NCBI RefSeq assembly: GCF_023242365.1
Contig: NZ_JALLIX010000003.1
Location: 186,001-250,000 of the forward strand
Direction of reading: 5' to 3'
From: Pseudomonas sp. MWU13-2100
GTDB lineage: Bacteria > Pseudomonadota > Gammaproteobacteria > Pseudomonadales > Pseudomonadaceae
Length of the DNA: 64,000 nucleotides
Shown here: positions 40,100 through 50,587 of the stretch, piece after piece
How positions within the stretch are numbered: position 1 is the first letter of the stretch
How the letters are laid out: each line of letters opens with the position of its first letter
Notes under the pieces: model-generated
Told to the model about the DNA's origin: nothing
Database searches by the model: none
Seen by the model: the letters and a program-made list of their open reading frames with translations, nothing else
Position numbers and translations under genes: made by a program

Positions 40100-41209
40100 T
40101 CAGCCGCGGGCGATCAGCGCCGCGTCGGCTTCGACCTTTTCGGCCGCCTTCTGCCGGATCAACCTTTCGAGCTCATCCACCAGATTGTCATTCGTCAGTT
40201 TCTGTGCCGGCTTGCCGTCGATGTAGATCAGGTTCGGCGTCCCACCGGTCAGGCCGATATGGGCCTCTTTGGCCTCACCCGGTCCGTTGACCACGCACCC
40301 GATCACCGCCACATCCAGCGGCACCAGCAGGTCTTCCAGGCGCCCTTCCAGCTCGTTCATGGTCTTGACCACATCGAAGTTCTGCCGCGAGCAGCTCGGG
40401 CAAGCGATGAAGTTGATGCCACGGGAGCGCAGATGCAGGGACTTGAGGATGTCGTAGCCGACTTTCACTTCCTCGACCGGGTCGGCCGCCAGGGAGATGC
40501 GGATAGTATCGCCAATCCCTTCGGCCAGCAGCATACCGAGGCCGACGGCGGATTTCACCGTGCCTGAACGCAAACCACCGGCTTCGGTGATCCCCAGGTG
40601 CAGCGGTTGGACGATTTCCTTGGCCAGCAGGCGGTAGGCGGCTACCGCCATGAACACATCAGAAGCCTTTACGCTGACCTTGAAGTCCTGGAAATTCAGG
40701 CGTTCCAGGTGCTCGACATGGCGCAGGGCGGACTCCACCAGCGCTTCCGGCGTAGGTTCGCCGTACTTTTTCTGCAGGTCTTTTTCCAGGGAACCGGCGT
40801 TGACGCCGATACGGATCGGAATCCCGCGATCACGGGCGGCGTCGACCACCGCGCGCACGCGGTCTTCGCGACCGATATTGCCCGGGTTGATGCGCAGGCA
40901 GTCGACACCCAGCTCGGCCACGCGCAGGGCAATTCGGTAGTCGAAGTGGATATCGGCGACCAGCGGCACCTTGACCAATTGCTTGATCCGACCGAAGGCC
41001 TCGGCGGCGTCCATGTCCGGCACGGAAATGCGCACGATATCGACGCCCGCGGCTTCCAGGCGGTTGATCTGCGCCACGGTGGCCGCGACGTCATTGGTGT
41101 CGCTGTTGGTCATGCTCTGCACCGCGATCGGCGCATCGCCGCCTACGGGTACCGAGCCGACCCAGATTTTACGGGACTCGCGACGCTTGATGGGAGATTG
41201 GCCGTGCAT
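40100..41209 (-). CDS. ispG: 4-hydroxy-3-methylbut-2-enyl diphosphate synthase
   Basis: A 369-residue iron-sulfur enzyme of the methylerythritol phosphate isoprenoid pathway. The N-terminal TIM barrel contains [20 protein letters not shown]; the C-terminal part has the [4Fe-4S] ligands in [11 protein letters not shown] and [11 protein letters not shown]. Start [12 protein letters not shown] follows rodZ by three bases. It depends on the ISC assembly system encoded downstream in this window. Confidence 0.97.
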   Translation of the reverse strand: MHGQSPIKRRESRKIWVGSVPVGGDAPIAVQSMTNSDTNDVAATVAQINRLEAAGVDIVRISVPDMDAAEAFGRIKQLVKVPLVADIHFDYRIALRVAELGVDCLRINPGNIGREDRVRAVVDAARDRGIPIRIGVNAGSLEKDLQKKYGEPTPEALVESALRHVEHLERLNFQDFKVSVKASDVFMAVAAYRLLAKEIVQPLHLGITEAGGLRSGTVKSAVGLGMLLAEGIGDTIRISLAADPVEEVKVGYDILKSLHLRSRGINFIACPSCSRQNFDVVKTMNELEGRLEDLLVPLDVAVIGCVVNGPGEAKEAHIGLTGGTPNLIYIDGKPAQKLTNDNLVDELERLIRQKAAEKVEADAALIARG

Positions 41210-41212
41210 GAC

Positions 41213-42205
41213 TTATTGACCTAGCTTCAGGCGAGCGGTCTCGCCACTGGTGAACGGGGCGATATCGACCGGCTGACCGTTGTATGTGATCTGCGCACCA
41301 CGGGCATAGCCCAGGCGCACGGCAAAGGGTGGCTTGCCGCTGAGCTCAAGGTTCTCGCCCTTGCGCTTGAGACCGCTGACCAGCACCTTGCCGTTGCCGT
41401 CGGTGACCTGGGTCCAGCAATCGGCGACGAAGGTCAGATGGACCTGGCCGGCGCCGGCCACGGGCTCGGCGGCAGCCGGCGCACCGTTGACCGGGGCGCT
41501 TGGCGCGACCGTCGACATCGGCGCCGGAGCGGCCGTCGGAGCCACCACCAGGGTCTGGGCCGAATGAGGCACCGGCACCACCGCCGGGGTTGCCGGTACG
41601 CTGGCCGCAGCCGCCGGGGCCGCAGGCTGGGCCTCGGCCGCGGCTTCAGGTGCCGGCGCCTCGGAGGCGGCCTGGTTCTCGGTCACGGCCTGGTCTTCCG
41701 GCTCGTCGATCGGGTGAATCTGCGTGGTGCCGTCGGCGCTTTCGACTTCGACGTGCTCCATGTTGACCGCCGCCTGATCCCTGGAACGCAGGCTGGCCTG
41801 GTCCTGCCACCAGACGAAGCCGCCGCCGATCACGGCGATCAGCAACAGCAGGCTGACAATCCGCAAGAGGGTATGGGAAAACCGCACCGGCTCCTCGATA
41901 CGCCCCAGCGCCTGGACGCTGCTGCCCTGGGAGTCGGTGCCGGTGCTCTGGTCGAACTGCTGGACCAGGACGGTCTGGTCCATGCCGAGCAACTTGGCGT
42001 AGGCGCGGATATAACCCCGGGCAAAGGTATGCCCCGGCAGCTTGTCGAAGGCACCGGCTTCCAGGTTGCTCAGGGACGACACCGTGAGGTTGAGCTTCAC
42101 GGCCACCTCGGCCAGCGTCCAACCATTGCTCTCGCGGGCCTGACGCAGGGTCTCACCGGGGTTGACGCGAGTCGCTGCTACAAATTCGGGTTGCGCCGCT
42201 TTCAT
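41213..42205 (-). CDS. rodZ: Cell-shape protein RodZ
   Basis: A 330-residue protein. The N-terminal helix-turn-helix (about 17-85: GETLRQARESNGWTLAEVAVKLN, GYIRAYAKLLGM) binds MreB. One membrane helix lies at about 110-126 (IVSLLLLIAVIGGGFVWW). An Ala/Pro-rich periplasmic linker (about 175-250) precedes a C-terminal DUF4115 domain (LTFVADCWTQVTDGNGKVL). The start overlaps the pilW stop as ATGA, implying coupling. Confidence 0.94.
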   Translation of the reverse strand: MKAAQPEFVAATRVNPGETLRQARESNGWTLAEVAVKLNLTVSSLSNLEAGAFDKLPGHTFARGYIRAYAKLLGMDQTVLVQQFDQSTGTDSQGSSVQALGRIEEPVRFSHTLLRIVSLLLLIAVIGGGFVWWQDQASLRSRDQAAVNMEHVEVESADGTTQIHPIDEPEDQAVTENQAASEAPAPEAAAEAQPAAPAAAASVPATPAVVPVPHSAQTLVVAPTAAPAPMSTVAPSAPVNGAPAAAEPVAGAGQVHLTFVADCWTQVTDGNGKVLVSGLKRKGENLELSGKPPFAVRLGYARGAQITYNGQPVDIAPFTSGETARLKLGQ

Positions 42206-42963
42206 CTTTGCTCCGACAGGTATTGCTGATATTCCGGCGTACCGGGATAGAGTCGTTTGAGTTGCAAGCCGTAACTGGCGGCCTTGTCACGATCTTCGTA
42301 GATTTTCGCCAGGCGGATACCGAGCAATAGACTACGTGCATTTTGCTCGCTCAGCAGGCTGAATCGGGCGTAATAATCGCGTGCGGGCACATAATGCCTG
42401 TCTTCGTAAGACAACTCAGCCATTTCCAGCAAAGCACGTGGCTGCTGGCGGTTCAGGCGCAGGGATTTGTCGAAGTGTTGCAGGGCCAGGTCGCGCTGGC
42501 CGAGGGCCAGGGCGGTCAAGCCGAGATTTTCGAAAACCCGCGAGCGTTCGGTGTAGAGGCTGTCGGCGGCGGCCTGCTCAAAACGCTCGTAGGCGTCCTT
42601 GTAACGCTTGAGTTCGAACAGGAAGCTGCCGTAATTGTTGAGCGTGCGCGCGTCGTTGGGACGCGACGACAGCGCCTTGTGGAAATGCTCCTCGGCCAGT
42701 TGCGTTTCGCCTTCGGCCTGGAACACCAGCGCCAGGGCGGCATTGGCATCCGGATCGGAGCTGCTCATCTCCAGGGCCTTCTTGAGCGGCACCTTGGCCT
42801 GCTCGGTCTGGCCTTGCTGCAGATAACCGATGCCCAGTTGCACATAGGCCGCGCGCGCTTCATCGCGCCCCTTGCTGGTACTCAGCGGGTCGACATTACC
42901 CGTTGAAACGCAGCCGGCCAACAGGCCGACGAATACTACAAGGAGCGCAGCGCGCAGGGTCAT
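42202..42963 (-). CDS. pilW: Type IV pilus pilotin PilW (PilF)
   Basis: A 253-residue lipoprotein with signal and lipobox LLAGC (C18), followed by six TPR motifs (AAYVQLGIGYLQQGQTEQAKV; ANAALALVFQAEGETQLAEEHF; TLNNYGSFLFELKRYKDAYERF; ENLGLTALALGQRDLALQHF). It helps the PilQ secretin reach the outer membrane. It lies 12 bases after rlmN and overlaps rodZ. Confidence 0.93.
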   Translation of the reverse strand: MTLRAALLVVFVGLLAGCVSTGNVDPLSTSKGRDEARAAYVQLGIGYLQQGQTEQAKVPLKKALEMSSSDPDANAALALVFQAEGETQLAEEHFHKALSSRPNDARTLNNYGSFLFELKRYKDAYERFEQAAADSLYTERSRVFENLGLTALALGQRDLALQHFDKSLRLNRQQPRALLEMAELSYEDRHYVPARDYYARFSLLSEQNARSLLLGIRLAKIYEDRDKAASYGLQLKRLYPGTPEYQQYLSEQR

Positions 42964-42975
42964 GGAGGTCCTCTC

Positions 42976-44124
42976 TCAGTTTCGGTTCGCGGCGCTTTGC
43001 GGACTTTCGGCATCGGCGCTCAGCTCACGTACGGCGATGTAGCGTTCGCTGCGACGGGTGCGATCCAGCACCTGCCCCACCAGTTGACCACAAGCCGCGT
43101 CGATGTCTTCACCGCGGGTGGTGCGTACCGTGACGTTATAACCGGCCTGATGCAACAGATCCTGGAAACGCCGGATCGCATTGTTGCTCGGGCGCTCGTA
43201 GCCGGAGTGCGGGAACGGGTTGAACGGAATCAGGTTGATCTTGCACGGCGTGTCCTTGAGCAGCTCGATCATCTCGACGGCGTGCTCGACCTGGTCGTTG
43301 ATATCCTTGAGCAGGGTGTACTCGATGGTCAGGACGCGCTTCTCGCCGAGGGTCGCCATGTAGCGACGGCACGACTCGAGCAACATCTTAAGCGGATACT
43401 TCTTGTTGATCGGCACCAATTGGTTACGCAATGCGTCATTCGGTGCGTGCAGCGACAGCGCCAGGGAGACGTCGATGTGCTCGGCGAGCACGTCGATCAT
43501 CGGTACCACGCCGGAGGTCGACAGGGTCACGCGGCGCTTGGAGATGCCGTAGCCCAGGTCGTCCATCATCAGGTGCATGGCCGCGATGACGTTGTCGAAG
43601 TTCAGCAGCGGCTCACCCATGCCCATCATCACCACGTTGGTGATGGCACGGTCGACGGTCGCCGGGACGCTGCCAAAGGATTTATTGGCAATCCACACCT
43701 GGCCGATGACTTCGGCGGCGGTGAGGTTGCTGTTGAAGCCTTGCTTGCCGGTGGAGCAGAAGCTGCAGTCCAGGGCACAGCCCGCCTGGGACGAAACGCA
43801 CAAGGTGCCGCGCTTGCCCTGGGGAATATAGACGGTCTCGACACAGCTGCCGGACGCCACGCGCACCACCCATTTACGGGTGCCGTCGGTGGAAATGTCC
43901 TCGCTGACGACTTCAGGACCGCGAACTTCAGCAACAGCCTTGAGCTTTTCACGCAAGGCCTTGCTGACGTTCGTCATGGCGTCGAAATCATCGACGCCAA
44001 AGTGGTGAATCCACTTCATGACCTGACCGGCACGGAAACGCTTCTCCCCGATTGAGTCGAAGAATTTTTCCATTTCCGGTTGAGTCAGACCCAACAGGTT
44101 TATTTTGCCGATCGATGTCGTCAT
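42976..44124 (-). CDS. rlmN: Dual-specificity 23S rRNA/tRNA adenine C2 methyltransferase RlmN
   Basis: A 382-residue radical SAM enzyme methylating A2503 of 23S rRNA and A37 of some tRNAs. The [4Fe-4S] motif is [14 protein letters not shown] (about 125), and the second catalytic cysteine lies in DIDAACGQL near 355. Other marks are [12 protein letters not shown] and [10 protein letters not shown]. Start [13 protein letters not shown]. It lies 28 bases after ndk on the same strand. Confidence 0.96.
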   Translation of the reverse strand: MTTSIGKINLLGLTQPEMEKFFDSIGEKRFRAGQVMKWIHHFGVDDFDAMTNVSKALREKLKAVAEVRGPEVVSEDISTDGTRKWVVRVASGSCVETVYIPQGKRGTLCVSSQAGCALDCSFCSTGKQGFNSNLTAAEVIGQVWIANKSFGSVPATVDRAITNVVMMGMGEPLLNFDNVIAAMHLMMDDLGYGISKRRVTLSTSGVVPMIDVLAEHIDVSLALSLHAPNDALRNQLVPINKKYPLKMLLESCRRYMATLGEKRVLTIEYTLLKDINDQVEHAVEMIELLKDTPCKINLIPFNPFPHSGYERPSNNAIRRFQDLLHQAGYNVTVRTTRGEDIDAACGQLVGQVLDRTRRSERYIAVRELSADAESPQSAANRN

Positions 44125-44152
44125 GGTTTCACCCTCACTCGAAAGCCTTTGC

Positions 44153-44578
44153 TTAGCGAGTGGTTACTTCGGTAGCTGCGAAGAAGTACGAGATTTCGCG
44201 AGCAGCAGCGGCTTCGGAGTCCGAACCGTGTACAGCGTTGGCGTCGATGGAGTCAGCGAAGTCAGCACGGATGGTGCCGGCAGCAGCTTCTTTAGGGTTG
44301 GTAGCGCCCATCAGCTCACGGTTCAGAGCGATAGCGTTTTCGCCTTCCAGAACCTGAACGACAACCGGACCGGAGATCATGAAGGCAACCAGGTCGCCGA
44401 AGAAACCACGAGCGCTGTGCTCAGCGTAGAAGCCTTCGGCTTCGGCTTTGGACAGTTGCTTGAGTTTCGAAGCGACAACACGCAGGCCGGCTTTTTCGAA
44501 ACGGGTGGTGATCTCGCCGATCACGTTTTTTGCAACGGCGTCAGGCTTGATGATGGAGAAAGTACGTTGAACAGCCAT
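44153..44578 (-). CDS. ndk: Nucleoside diphosphate kinase
   Basis: A 141-residue enzyme transferring phosphate from ATP to other nucleoside diphosphates. The start [15 protein letters not shown] at 44578 is the family start; the longer frame adds ten residues. Marks are [13 protein letters not shown], the [18 protein letters not shown] segment, and the phosphorylated histidine in NAVHGSDS (about 117). Confidence 0.97.
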   Translation of the reverse strand: MAVQRTFSIIKPDAVAKNVIGEITTRFEKAGLRVVASKLKQLSKAEAEGFYAEHSARGFFGDLVAFMISGPVVVQVLEGENAIALNRELMGATNPKEAAAGTIRADFADSIDANAVHGSDSEAAAAREISYFFAATEVTTR

Positions 44579-44666
44579 GGTGTAACTCCAGAAACAGTGA
44601 TTTGCCAAAAATTAAACCCGCGAATTATACGCGGGTTCCTGGGTATTGCCTAACCTGCTGCGTTGC

Positions 44667-44867
44667 TCAGTCGCGTTCTTCGATCCATTGGGCCTGAATG
44701 GCCTCCAGAACCTTCTCGCCGCAGTGCTCAGGCTTGTCATCGAACTCGGGCAATTCCATCACCCATTTCCGTAGATCGACGAAGTTGACCGACATTGGAT
44801 CAACTTCCGGTTTGGCTTCAGCCAACTGAATAGCGATTTCCAGCACATCAACCCATTTCAGGCTCAT
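44667..44867 (-). CDS. iscX: Iron-sulfur assembly accessory protein IscX
   Basis: A 66-residue acidic protein starting MSLKWVDVLEIAIQLAE, with DPMSVNFVDLRKWVMELPEF in the middle. AGGAG lies five bases before the ATG at 44867. IscX binds IscS and tunes iron delivery. Last gene of the ISC operon, 14 bases after fdx. Confidence 0.95.
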   Translation of the reverse strand: MSLKWVDVLEIAIQLAEAKPEVDPMSVNFVDLRKWVMELPEFDDKPEHCGEKVLEAIQAQWIEERD

Positions 44868-44881
44868 GACAGCTCCTAGAA

Positions 44882-45223
44882 TCAATGCGGCGCTTCGGCG
44901 GCGTGGTTGAGCGAGTACTTCGGAATCTCGACGGTCAGGTCTTCAGTCCCGACTTTGGCCTGACAGGCCAGGCGCGACTGCGCTTCCAGCCCCCAAGCCT
45001 TATCAAGGTAGTCTTCTTCCAGCTCATCGGCCTCTTCCAGCGAGTCGAAACCTTCGCGAATCAGGCAATGACAGGTGGTGCAGGCGCAGACGCCGCCACA
45101 GGCACTTTCCATTTCGATGTGGTTCTCATGAGCCAGTTCGAGGATCGAGATCCCCGTCTCAGCCTCCACGACCAAGCCCTCAGGGCAAAACTTTTCATGT
45201 GGAAGAAAAATCACCTGCGGCAT
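44882..45223 (-). CDS. fdx: ISC-type [2Fe-2S] ferredoxin
   Basis: A 113-residue adrenodoxin-like ferredoxin supplying electrons for cluster assembly. Cluster cysteines lie in ESACGGVCACTTCHC and RLACQAKVG. Start MPQVIFLPHEKFCPEG lies two bases after the hscA stop, so the two are coupled. Confidence 0.96.
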   Translation of the reverse strand: MPQVIFLPHEKFCPEGLVVEAETGISILELAHENHIEMESACGGVCACTTCHCLIREGFDSLEEADELEEDYLDKAWGLEAQSRLACQAKVGTEDLTVEIPKYSLNHAAEAPH

Positions 45224-45225
45224 CG

Positions 45226-47088
45226 TTATTCCCCAATCTCATTCAGGTTGCGCCCCGCCAGGGCGGCCTTGACCGTCGAATCCAGGCGGCGGGCAGCAAA
45301 GGCGTCGGTCACTTGCGACAGACGCTTGGTCTGCTGCTCGATGGCGTAACCATCGGTACCTTTCATCAGTTCGGTCAGTTCCTGCACCTGCAGGTCGATG
45401 ACCATGCGCTCGTCGGCATCGAGCAAACGCTCGCCATCGGCCTCCAAAGCCGCTTGCACGGCTTCAACCAGACGCTGGGCATCGACCTGCTGCTCACGCA
45501 GCACGCGGGCGACCTTGTCGTCACCGGCATACTGGAACGAATCCTTGAGCATCCTGGCGATTTCGCCGTCGGTCAGGCCGTAGGACGGCTTGACCTGAAT
45601 GCTCGCTTCGACACCCGAACCCAGCTCGCGGGCCGAGACATCGAGCAGGCCGTCGGCATCGACCTGGAAGGTCACACGAATCTTCGCCGCACCCGCGACC
45701 ATGGCCGGGATACCGCGCAGCTCGAAGCGCGCCAGGGAGCGACAGTCGCTGATCAATTCACGCTCACCTTGCAGGACGTGAATCATCATGGCCGACTGGC
45801 CGTCTTTATAAGTGGTGAAATCCTGGGCACGGGCGACAGGGATGGTGGTGTTGCGCGGAATCACCTTCTCCATCAGGCCGCCCATGGTTTCCAGGCCCAG
45901 GGACAACGGAATCACGTCCAGCAGCAGCAACTCGCCGCCATCGCGCTTGTTGCCGGCCAGGGTATCGGCCTGGATCGCGGCACCAATGGCCACCACCTGA
46001 TCCGGGTCGATCTCGGTCAACGGCTGGCGACCGAACATCTCGGCGACCGCCTCGCGAACACGCGGCACACGGGTCGAACCACCAACCATGACCACGGCCT
46101 GGACCTCGTCGAGCTCCACATTCGAGTCACGCACGGCGCGTCGGCAAGCCTTGAGGCTGCGCGCAACCATGGGCTCGATCAGCGCATCGAAGGCTTCGCG
46201 GGTCAACGCCGCACGCCAGTCGCCATACACCACTTCGACCGAGGCCGCAGTGGTCAGGGCCTCCTTGGCAGCGCAGGCGGTTTGCAACAGATGACGCTGC
46301 GTGCCCGGATCGAGATCGGCGGACAAGCCCGCCTGCTCGATGATCCAGCCGGCAATCGCATGGTCGAAGTCATCGCCACCCAGGGCGCTGTCGCCACCGG
46401 TAGCCAGCACCTCGAAGACGCCACGGGTCAGGCGCAGGATGGAAATATCGAAGGTACCGCCGCCCAGATCATAGATGGCGACCACGCCTTCGGCATTCTG
46501 ATCCAGGCCGTAAGCCACCGCGGCCGCGGTCGGCTCGTTGAGCAGGCGCAGCACGTTGAGTCCGGCCAGTCGGGCCGCATCCTTGGTCGCCTGGCGCTGG
46601 GGTTCGTCGAAATAAGCCGGCACGGTAATCACCGCCCCCACCAGTTCGCCGCCCAGACTGGCCTCGGCGCGCAGACGCAGGGTCTTGAGGATTTCCGCGG
46701 ATATTTCCACCGGGCTTTTCGGGCCCTGCACGGTGTCGATGAACGGCATGTGCGACTCGCCGCCGACAAAGCGGTAAGGCAACTGCTCGCCCAACTGCTT
46801 GACGTCCGCAAGACCACGGCCCATCAGGCGCTTCACCGACAACACGGTATTGAACGGATCGCCGGCGGCGGCCAGCTTGGCCGACTGGCCGACTTCAACG
46901 CGATCAGCGTGATAGCGCACCGCGGAAGGCAGGATCACCTGCCCGTCGGCATCGGGCAACGGCTCGGAAAGACCACTGCGCAATGCAGCGACCAGCGAAT
47001 TGGTAGTGCCCAAGTCAATCCCCACAGCCAGGCGACGCTGGTGCGGTTGAGGACTCTGGCCGGGTTCGGCGATCTGCAGTAGGGCCAT
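45226..47088 (-). CDS. hscA: Fe-S assembly Hsp70 chaperone HscA
   Basis: A 620-residue specialised Hsp70. The ATPase domain (about 20-390) starts [15 protein letters not shown] and includes [36 protein letters not shown] and [14 protein letters not shown]. The substrate domain begins [18 protein letters not shown]. It binds the LPPVK motif of IscU with its co-chaperone HscB, encoded upstream, to release nascent clusters. Confidence 0.97.
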   Translation of the reverse strand: MALLQIAEPGQSPQPHQRRLAVGIDLGTTNSLVAALRSGLSEPLPDADGQVILPSAVRYHADRVEVGQSAKLAAAGDPFNTVLSVKRLMGRGLADVKQLGEQLPYRFVGGESHMPFIDTVQGPKSPVEISAEILKTLRLRAEASLGGELVGAVITVPAYFDEPQRQATKDAARLAGLNVLRLLNEPTAAAVAYGLDQNAEGVVAIYDLGGGTFDISILRLTRGVFEVLATGGDSALGGDDFDHAIAGWIIEQAGLSADLDPGTQRHLLQTACAAKEALTTAASVEVVYGDWRAALTREAFDALIEPMVARSLKACRRAVRDSNVELDEVQAVVMVGGSTRVPRVREAVAEMFGRQPLTEIDPDQVVAIGAAIQADTLAGNKRDGGELLLLDVIPLSLGLETMGGLMEKVIPRNTTIPVARAQDFTTYKDGQSAMMIHVLQGERELISDCRSLARFELRGIPAMVAGAAKIRVTFQVDADGLLDVSARELGSGVEASIQVKPSYGLTDGEIARMLKDSFQYAGDDKVARVLREQQVDAQRLVEAVQAALEADGERLLDADERMVIDLQVQELTELMKGTDGYAIEQQTKRLSQVTDAFAARRLDSTVKAALAGRNLNEIGE

Positions 47089-47139
47089 CGTTATCTGGAC
47101 TTATCTGAATATCAGGCGTGCGACCGAGGCGGCACTGGG

Positions 47140-47661
47140 TTAATCGTCGAGGCGCTCTTCTAACTGGCGCACTTCGTAGGTGAGCTTGTCGAGAAACTGC
47201 ATGCGCCGCATCAGGCGTTCGGCCTGTTCGCGTTGCGCGGCATCGTTCCAACAGGCTGCGAAGCTGTCGTTCAATTGGTCCTGGGCGACTTTCAAGCGGC
47301 GCTTGAACGTGGCAATACCGGGCAGGTCCGCCTCGTCCTGCAGTTCCTCGAGCTCTTCGCGCCACTGCATCTGCTGCATGAGGAAATCGGGGTCGTGCAC
47401 CGTGACCTCCAGCGGCAACTCGCGACCGCCCATGGCGAGCAGGTAGCGCGCACGCTTGGGAGGGCTCTTGAGGGTCTGGTAGGCCTCGTTGAGGCTGGCG
47501 GACTGTTCCAGGGCCAGGCGCTGCTCACGCTCGGAAGCGTCGGCAAAGCGGTCCGGGTGCACAGCGCGCGCCAGTTCTCGATAGCGCGCGGCCAACTGTT
47601 CAAGATCCAGCGCAAAGCTCGGCTGCAACTCGAATAAAGCGAAATGACAAGGAGTACCCAC
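47140..47661 (-). CDS. hscB: Fe-S assembly co-chaperone HscB
   Basis: A 173-residue J-protein. I chose the GTG at 47661 ([13 protein letters not shown]) with GAGG six bases upstream; the longer frame overlaps iscA. The J domain carries the HPD tripeptide in [13 protein letters not shown], and the C-terminal helical domain (about 90-173) binds IscU. It stimulates HscA. Confidence 0.95.
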   Translation of the reverse strand: MGTPCHFALFELQPSFALDLEQLAARYRELARAVHPDRFADASEREQRLALEQSASLNEAYQTLKSPPKRARYLLAMGGRELPLEVTVHDPDFLMQQMQWREELEELQDEADLPGIATFKRRLKVAQDQLNDSFAACWNDAAQREQAERLMRRMQFLDKLTYEVRQLEERLDD

Positions 47662-47669
47662 AAGAAGCC

Positions 47670-47993
47670 TCAGATGTTGAAGCTTTCGCCGCAGCCACAT
47701 TCACCGCGCACGTTGGGGTTGTTGAACTTGAAGCCTTCGTTCAACCCTTCCTTGACGAAATCCAGCTCGGTGCCGTCCAGGTAGGTGAGGCTTTTCGGGT
47801 CGATGATCACTTTTTCACCGTGACTCTCGAACACCTGATCTTCCGCCACCACCTCGTCGACGAACTCCAGCACGTAGGCCAGGCCGGAACAGCCTGTGGT
47901 GCGAACACCCAGACGAATCCCTTCACCTTTGCCGCGCCCGTCAAGGGAGCGTCGCACGTGTCGAGCAGCCGCTTCTGTCATGCTGATAGCCAT
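47670..47993 (-). CDS. iscA: Iron-sulfur carrier protein IscA
   Basis: A 107-residue A-type carrier with the three conserved cysteines: one in [14 protein letters not shown] (about 35) and two in GECGCGESF (about 99 and 101). It hands clusters to apoproteins. It lies between iscU and hscB in operon order. Confidence 0.97.
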   Translation of the reverse strand: MAISMTEAAARHVRRSLDGRGKGEGIRLGVRTTGCSGLAYVLEFVDEVVAEDQVFESHGEKVIIDPKSLTYLDGTELDFVKEGLNEGFKFNNPNVRGECGCGESFNI

Positions 47994-48037
47994 CGGTGAC
48001 TCCTTACTAATCGCTCAAATCTTGAACGCCGGATCGT

Positions 48038-48424
48038 TTAGATCAGGCCTTTCTTCTGCTTGTAATCGCGAACGGCGGCCTTGATGGCGTCCTCTGCGAG
48101 TACCGAGCAGTGGATTTTCACTGGCGGCAAGGCCAGTTCTTCAGCCAACTGAGTGTTCTTGATGGTCTCTGCTTCATCCAGAGTCTTGCCCTTCATCCAC
48201 TCGGTGGCCAGGGAGCTGGAGGCGATAGCCGAACCGCAACCGTAGGTCTTGAACTTGGCGTCTTCGATGATGCCCTGTTCGTTGACCTTGATCTGCAGGC
48301 GCATCACGTCGCCGCACGCCGGAGCGCCGACCATGCCGGTGCCGACATCAGGGTCTTCCGCGTTCATCTTGCCGACGTTGCGCGGGTTTTCGTAGTGGTC
48401 GATGACCTTTTCGCTGTAAGCCAT
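48038..48424 (-). CDS. iscU: Iron-sulfur cluster scaffold IscU
   Basis: A 128-residue scaffold. The cluster cysteines are C37 (GAPACGDV), C63 (TYGCGSAIASS) and C106 (HCSVLAEDA), with the aspartate of GAPACGD. The HscA-binding motif LPPVK is at 99-103. Second structural gene after iscS. Confidence 0.98.
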   Translation of the reverse strand: MAYSEKVIDHYENPRNVGKMNAEDPDVGTGMVGAPACGDVMRLQIKVNEQGIIEDAKFKTYGCGSAIASSSLATEWMKGKTLDEAETIKNTQLAEELALPPVKIHCSVLAEDAIKAAVRDYKQKKGLI

Positions 48425-48525
48425 GGTACTTAATCCTCACTCATCAGGGCCGCTCTCGGTCCCGTGGTTACGTCAGCCGTTGATGGCCGCGTCGCTACAG
48501 GACCCGTATGTGGCGGCTTCTTTAT

Positions 48526-49740
48526 TTAGTGTGCCGCCCACTCGATCTTCGAGATATCGACGCCGTCTTTGAACATGTCCCACAGCGGCGACAGTGCGCG
48601 CAGCTTGGTGACGGCCTCGCAAACTTTCTGCGCGGCATAATCGATTTCTTCTTCGGTGGTGAAGCGGCCGAAGGTGAAGCGGATCGAGCTGTGCGCCAGT
48701 TCGTCGTTGCGGCCCAGGGCACGCAGCACGTACGAAGGCTCCAGCGAAGCCGAGGTGCAAGCGGAACCGGAGGAAACCGCCAGGTCCTTGAGGGCCATGA
48801 TCAGCGACTCGCCTTCGACGTAGTTGAAGCTCAGGTTCAGGTTGTGCGGTACGCGGGCGGTCATGCTGCCGTTGATGTACAGCTCTTCCAGATGCTCGAT
48901 CTGCTTGTAGAAACGCTCGCTCAATGCCTTGATGCGCAGGTTCTCGGTAGCCATGTCTTCCTTGGCCACGCGGAACGCTTCGCCCATGCCGACGATCTGG
49001 TGGGTGGCCAGGGTGCCGGAACGCATGCCGCGCTCATGACCGCCGCCATGCATGGTCGCTTCGAGGCGAACCCGCGGCTTGCGGCTGACGTACAGCGCGC
49101 CGATGCCCTTGGGACCGTAGGTCTTGTGGGCCGAGAAGGACATCAGGTCGACTTTCAGCTTCTGCAGGTCGATGTCGACCTTGCCGGTGGACTGAGCGGC
49201 ATCAACGTGGAACAGCACGCCACGCGAGCGGGTCAGCTCGCCGATGGCGGCGATGTCGTTGACCGTGCCGATCTCGTTGTTCACATGCATGATCGAGACC
49301 AGGATGGTGTCGTCGCGCAAGGCGGCTTCGACCATGGCCGGAGTGATCAGGCCATCTTCGCGGGGATCGATGTAGGTGACTTCGAAACCTTCGCGCTCGA
49401 GTTGGCGCATGGTGTCGAGGACCGCCTTGTGTTCGATCTTGCTGGTGATCAGGTGCTTGCCCTTGCTGCCATAGAAGTGCGCGACACCCTTGATTGCCAG
49501 GTTGTCGGACTCGGTGGCACCGGAGGTCCAGACGATTTCACGCGGGTCGGCATTGACCAGATCGGCCACCTGGCGGCGCGCATTTTCCACGGACTCCTCG
49601 GCTTTCCAGCCGAACACATGGGAACGGGACGCCGGGTTACCGAAGTTTCCGTCGACCAGCAGGCATTCACTCATTTTCTGCGCGACACGCGGATCAACCG
49701 GGGTAGTCGCTGAGTAATCAAGGTAAATCGGCAATTTCAT
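48526..49740 (-). CDS. iscS: Cysteine desulfurase IscS
   Basis: A 404-residue PLP enzyme taking sulfur from cysteine for clusters, tRNA thiolation and cofactors. The start [14 protein letters not shown] at 49740 has AGGAG seven bases upstream. The PLP lysine is in [12 protein letters not shown] (about 206), and the persulfide cysteine in [17 protein letters not shown] (about 328). Confidence 0.98.
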   Translation of the reverse strand: MKLPIYLDYSATTPVDPRVAQKMSECLLVDGNFGNPASRSHVFGWKAEESVENARRQVADLVNADPREIVWTSGATESDNLAIKGVAHFYGSKGKHLITSKIEHKAVLDTMRQLEREGFEVTYIDPREDGLITPAMVEAALRDDTILVSIMHVNNEIGTVNDIAAIGELTRSRGVLFHVDAAQSTGKVDIDLQKLKVDLMSFSAHKTYGPKGIGALYVSRKPRVRLEATMHGGGHERGMRSGTLATHQIVGMGEAFRVAKEDMATENLRIKALSERFYKQIEHLEELYINGSMTARVPHNLNLSFNYVEGESLIMALKDLAVSSGSACTSASLEPSYVLRALGRNDELAHSSIRFTFGRFTTEEEIDYAAQKVCEAVTKLRALSPLWDMFKDGVDISKIEWAAH

Positions 49741-49790
49741 GGACACTCTCCTAAATCAGGCTGGCTGGCGCACCGCGAGCTCTTGGGCTG

Positions 49791-50282
49791 TCATTCGACG
49801 GCGGACGCTTCGATCTTATCCAGGTGTAGCGCCTTGCTATTACCGCGGCGCTGATCCTGACGCTGGGCGACTTCTTGCACTTCACGGCGAGTGACAAGGT
49901 CCGCCAAGCTGATACCGCTGAGAAATTCGTGGATCTGCAGGCTGAGGTCGCACCACAGGTGGTGGGTCAGGCAGGTATCGCCGCCATGGCAATCGCCCAG
50001 ACCCTGGCATTTGGTGGCATCGACCGATTCGTTCACGGCATCGATCACCTGGGCCACCTGGATCCCTTGCATGTCACGCGACAGCTGGTAGCCGCCGCCG
50101 GGACCACGCACGCTGGACACCAGGTTGCTGCGGCGCAACTTGGCGAAAAGCTGTTCGAGGTAGGACAGGGAGATGCCTTGGCGCTCGGAGATATCGGCCA
50201 GAGACACCGGCCCGCGTTGCGCGTGCAACGCCAGGTCGAGCATGGCGGTCACGGCGTATCGGCCTTTTGTAGTCAGTCGCAT
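49791..50282 (-). CDS. iscR: Iron-sulfur cluster regulator IscR
   Basis: A 163-residue Rrf2-family repressor and first gene of the ISC operon. The winged helix is at about 8-70 ([30 protein letters not shown]). The cluster ligands C92, C98, C104 and H107 ([18 protein letters not shown]) match E. coli IscR exactly. With its cluster bound it represses its own promoter, where a matching type 1 site is present. Confidence 0.97.
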   Translation of the reverse strand: MRLTTKGRYAVTAMLDLALHAQRGPVSLADISERQGISLSYLEQLFAKLRRSNLVSSVRGPGGGYQLSRDMQGIQVAQVIDAVNESVDATKCQGLGDCHGGDTCLTHHLWCDLSLQIHEFLSGISLADLVTRREVQEVAQRQDQRRGNSKALHLDKIEASAVE

Positions 50283-50329
50283 GGACAGGTACCACGGAGT
50301 TACGGGATCGGGATAGGGAAGAGTATGCT

Positions 50330-50354
50330 ATTCCCGAGTATTTAAGTCAACTAT
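50330..50354 (-). promoter_or_regulatory. IscR type 1 site overlapping the isc promoter
   Basis: On the minus strand the first half ATAGTTGACT fits the type 1 consensus ATASYYGACT at all ten positions, and the second half TACTCGGGAAT fits at nine of eleven. It overlaps a sigma-70 promoter: TTGACT (50350-50345), a 17-base spacer, and CATACT (50327-50322), about 40 bases before the iscR start. Autorepression of the isc operon is the expected result. Confidence 0.8.
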
Positions 50355-50469
50355 AAGACCTAGTGCTTTAGTCGGGTTTACCACTAAAACAGCGCGCAAA
50401 TTGTAGCAAAGTCCGGGGCGTAATGGCATTGCGCTGGATCGATGGTTTTTTACTGACTTCAAAGGCCTC

Positions 50470-50564
50470 TTCGCGGGCAAGCTCCGCTCCCACAGGTTTT
50501 GTGTCGTGCGTAATATCTGCGTACGACGCGGTTACTACTGTGGGAGCGGAGCTTGCCCGCGAAT
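50470..50564. repeat. Inverted REP pair between iscR and cysE
   Basis: TTCGCGGGCAAGCTCCGCTC near 50470 and GGGAGCGGAGCTTGCCCGCG near 50543 form a long hairpin in the 305-base gap. The loop contains TCGTGCGTAATATCTGCGTACGA, whose ends are also complementary; the same kind of inner inverted repeat occurs in the pair at 675-764. The rest of the gap holds the isc promoter and no gene. Confidence 0.85.
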
Positions 50565-50587
50565 GAGGCCGGCAAGCCCGACGAAGA

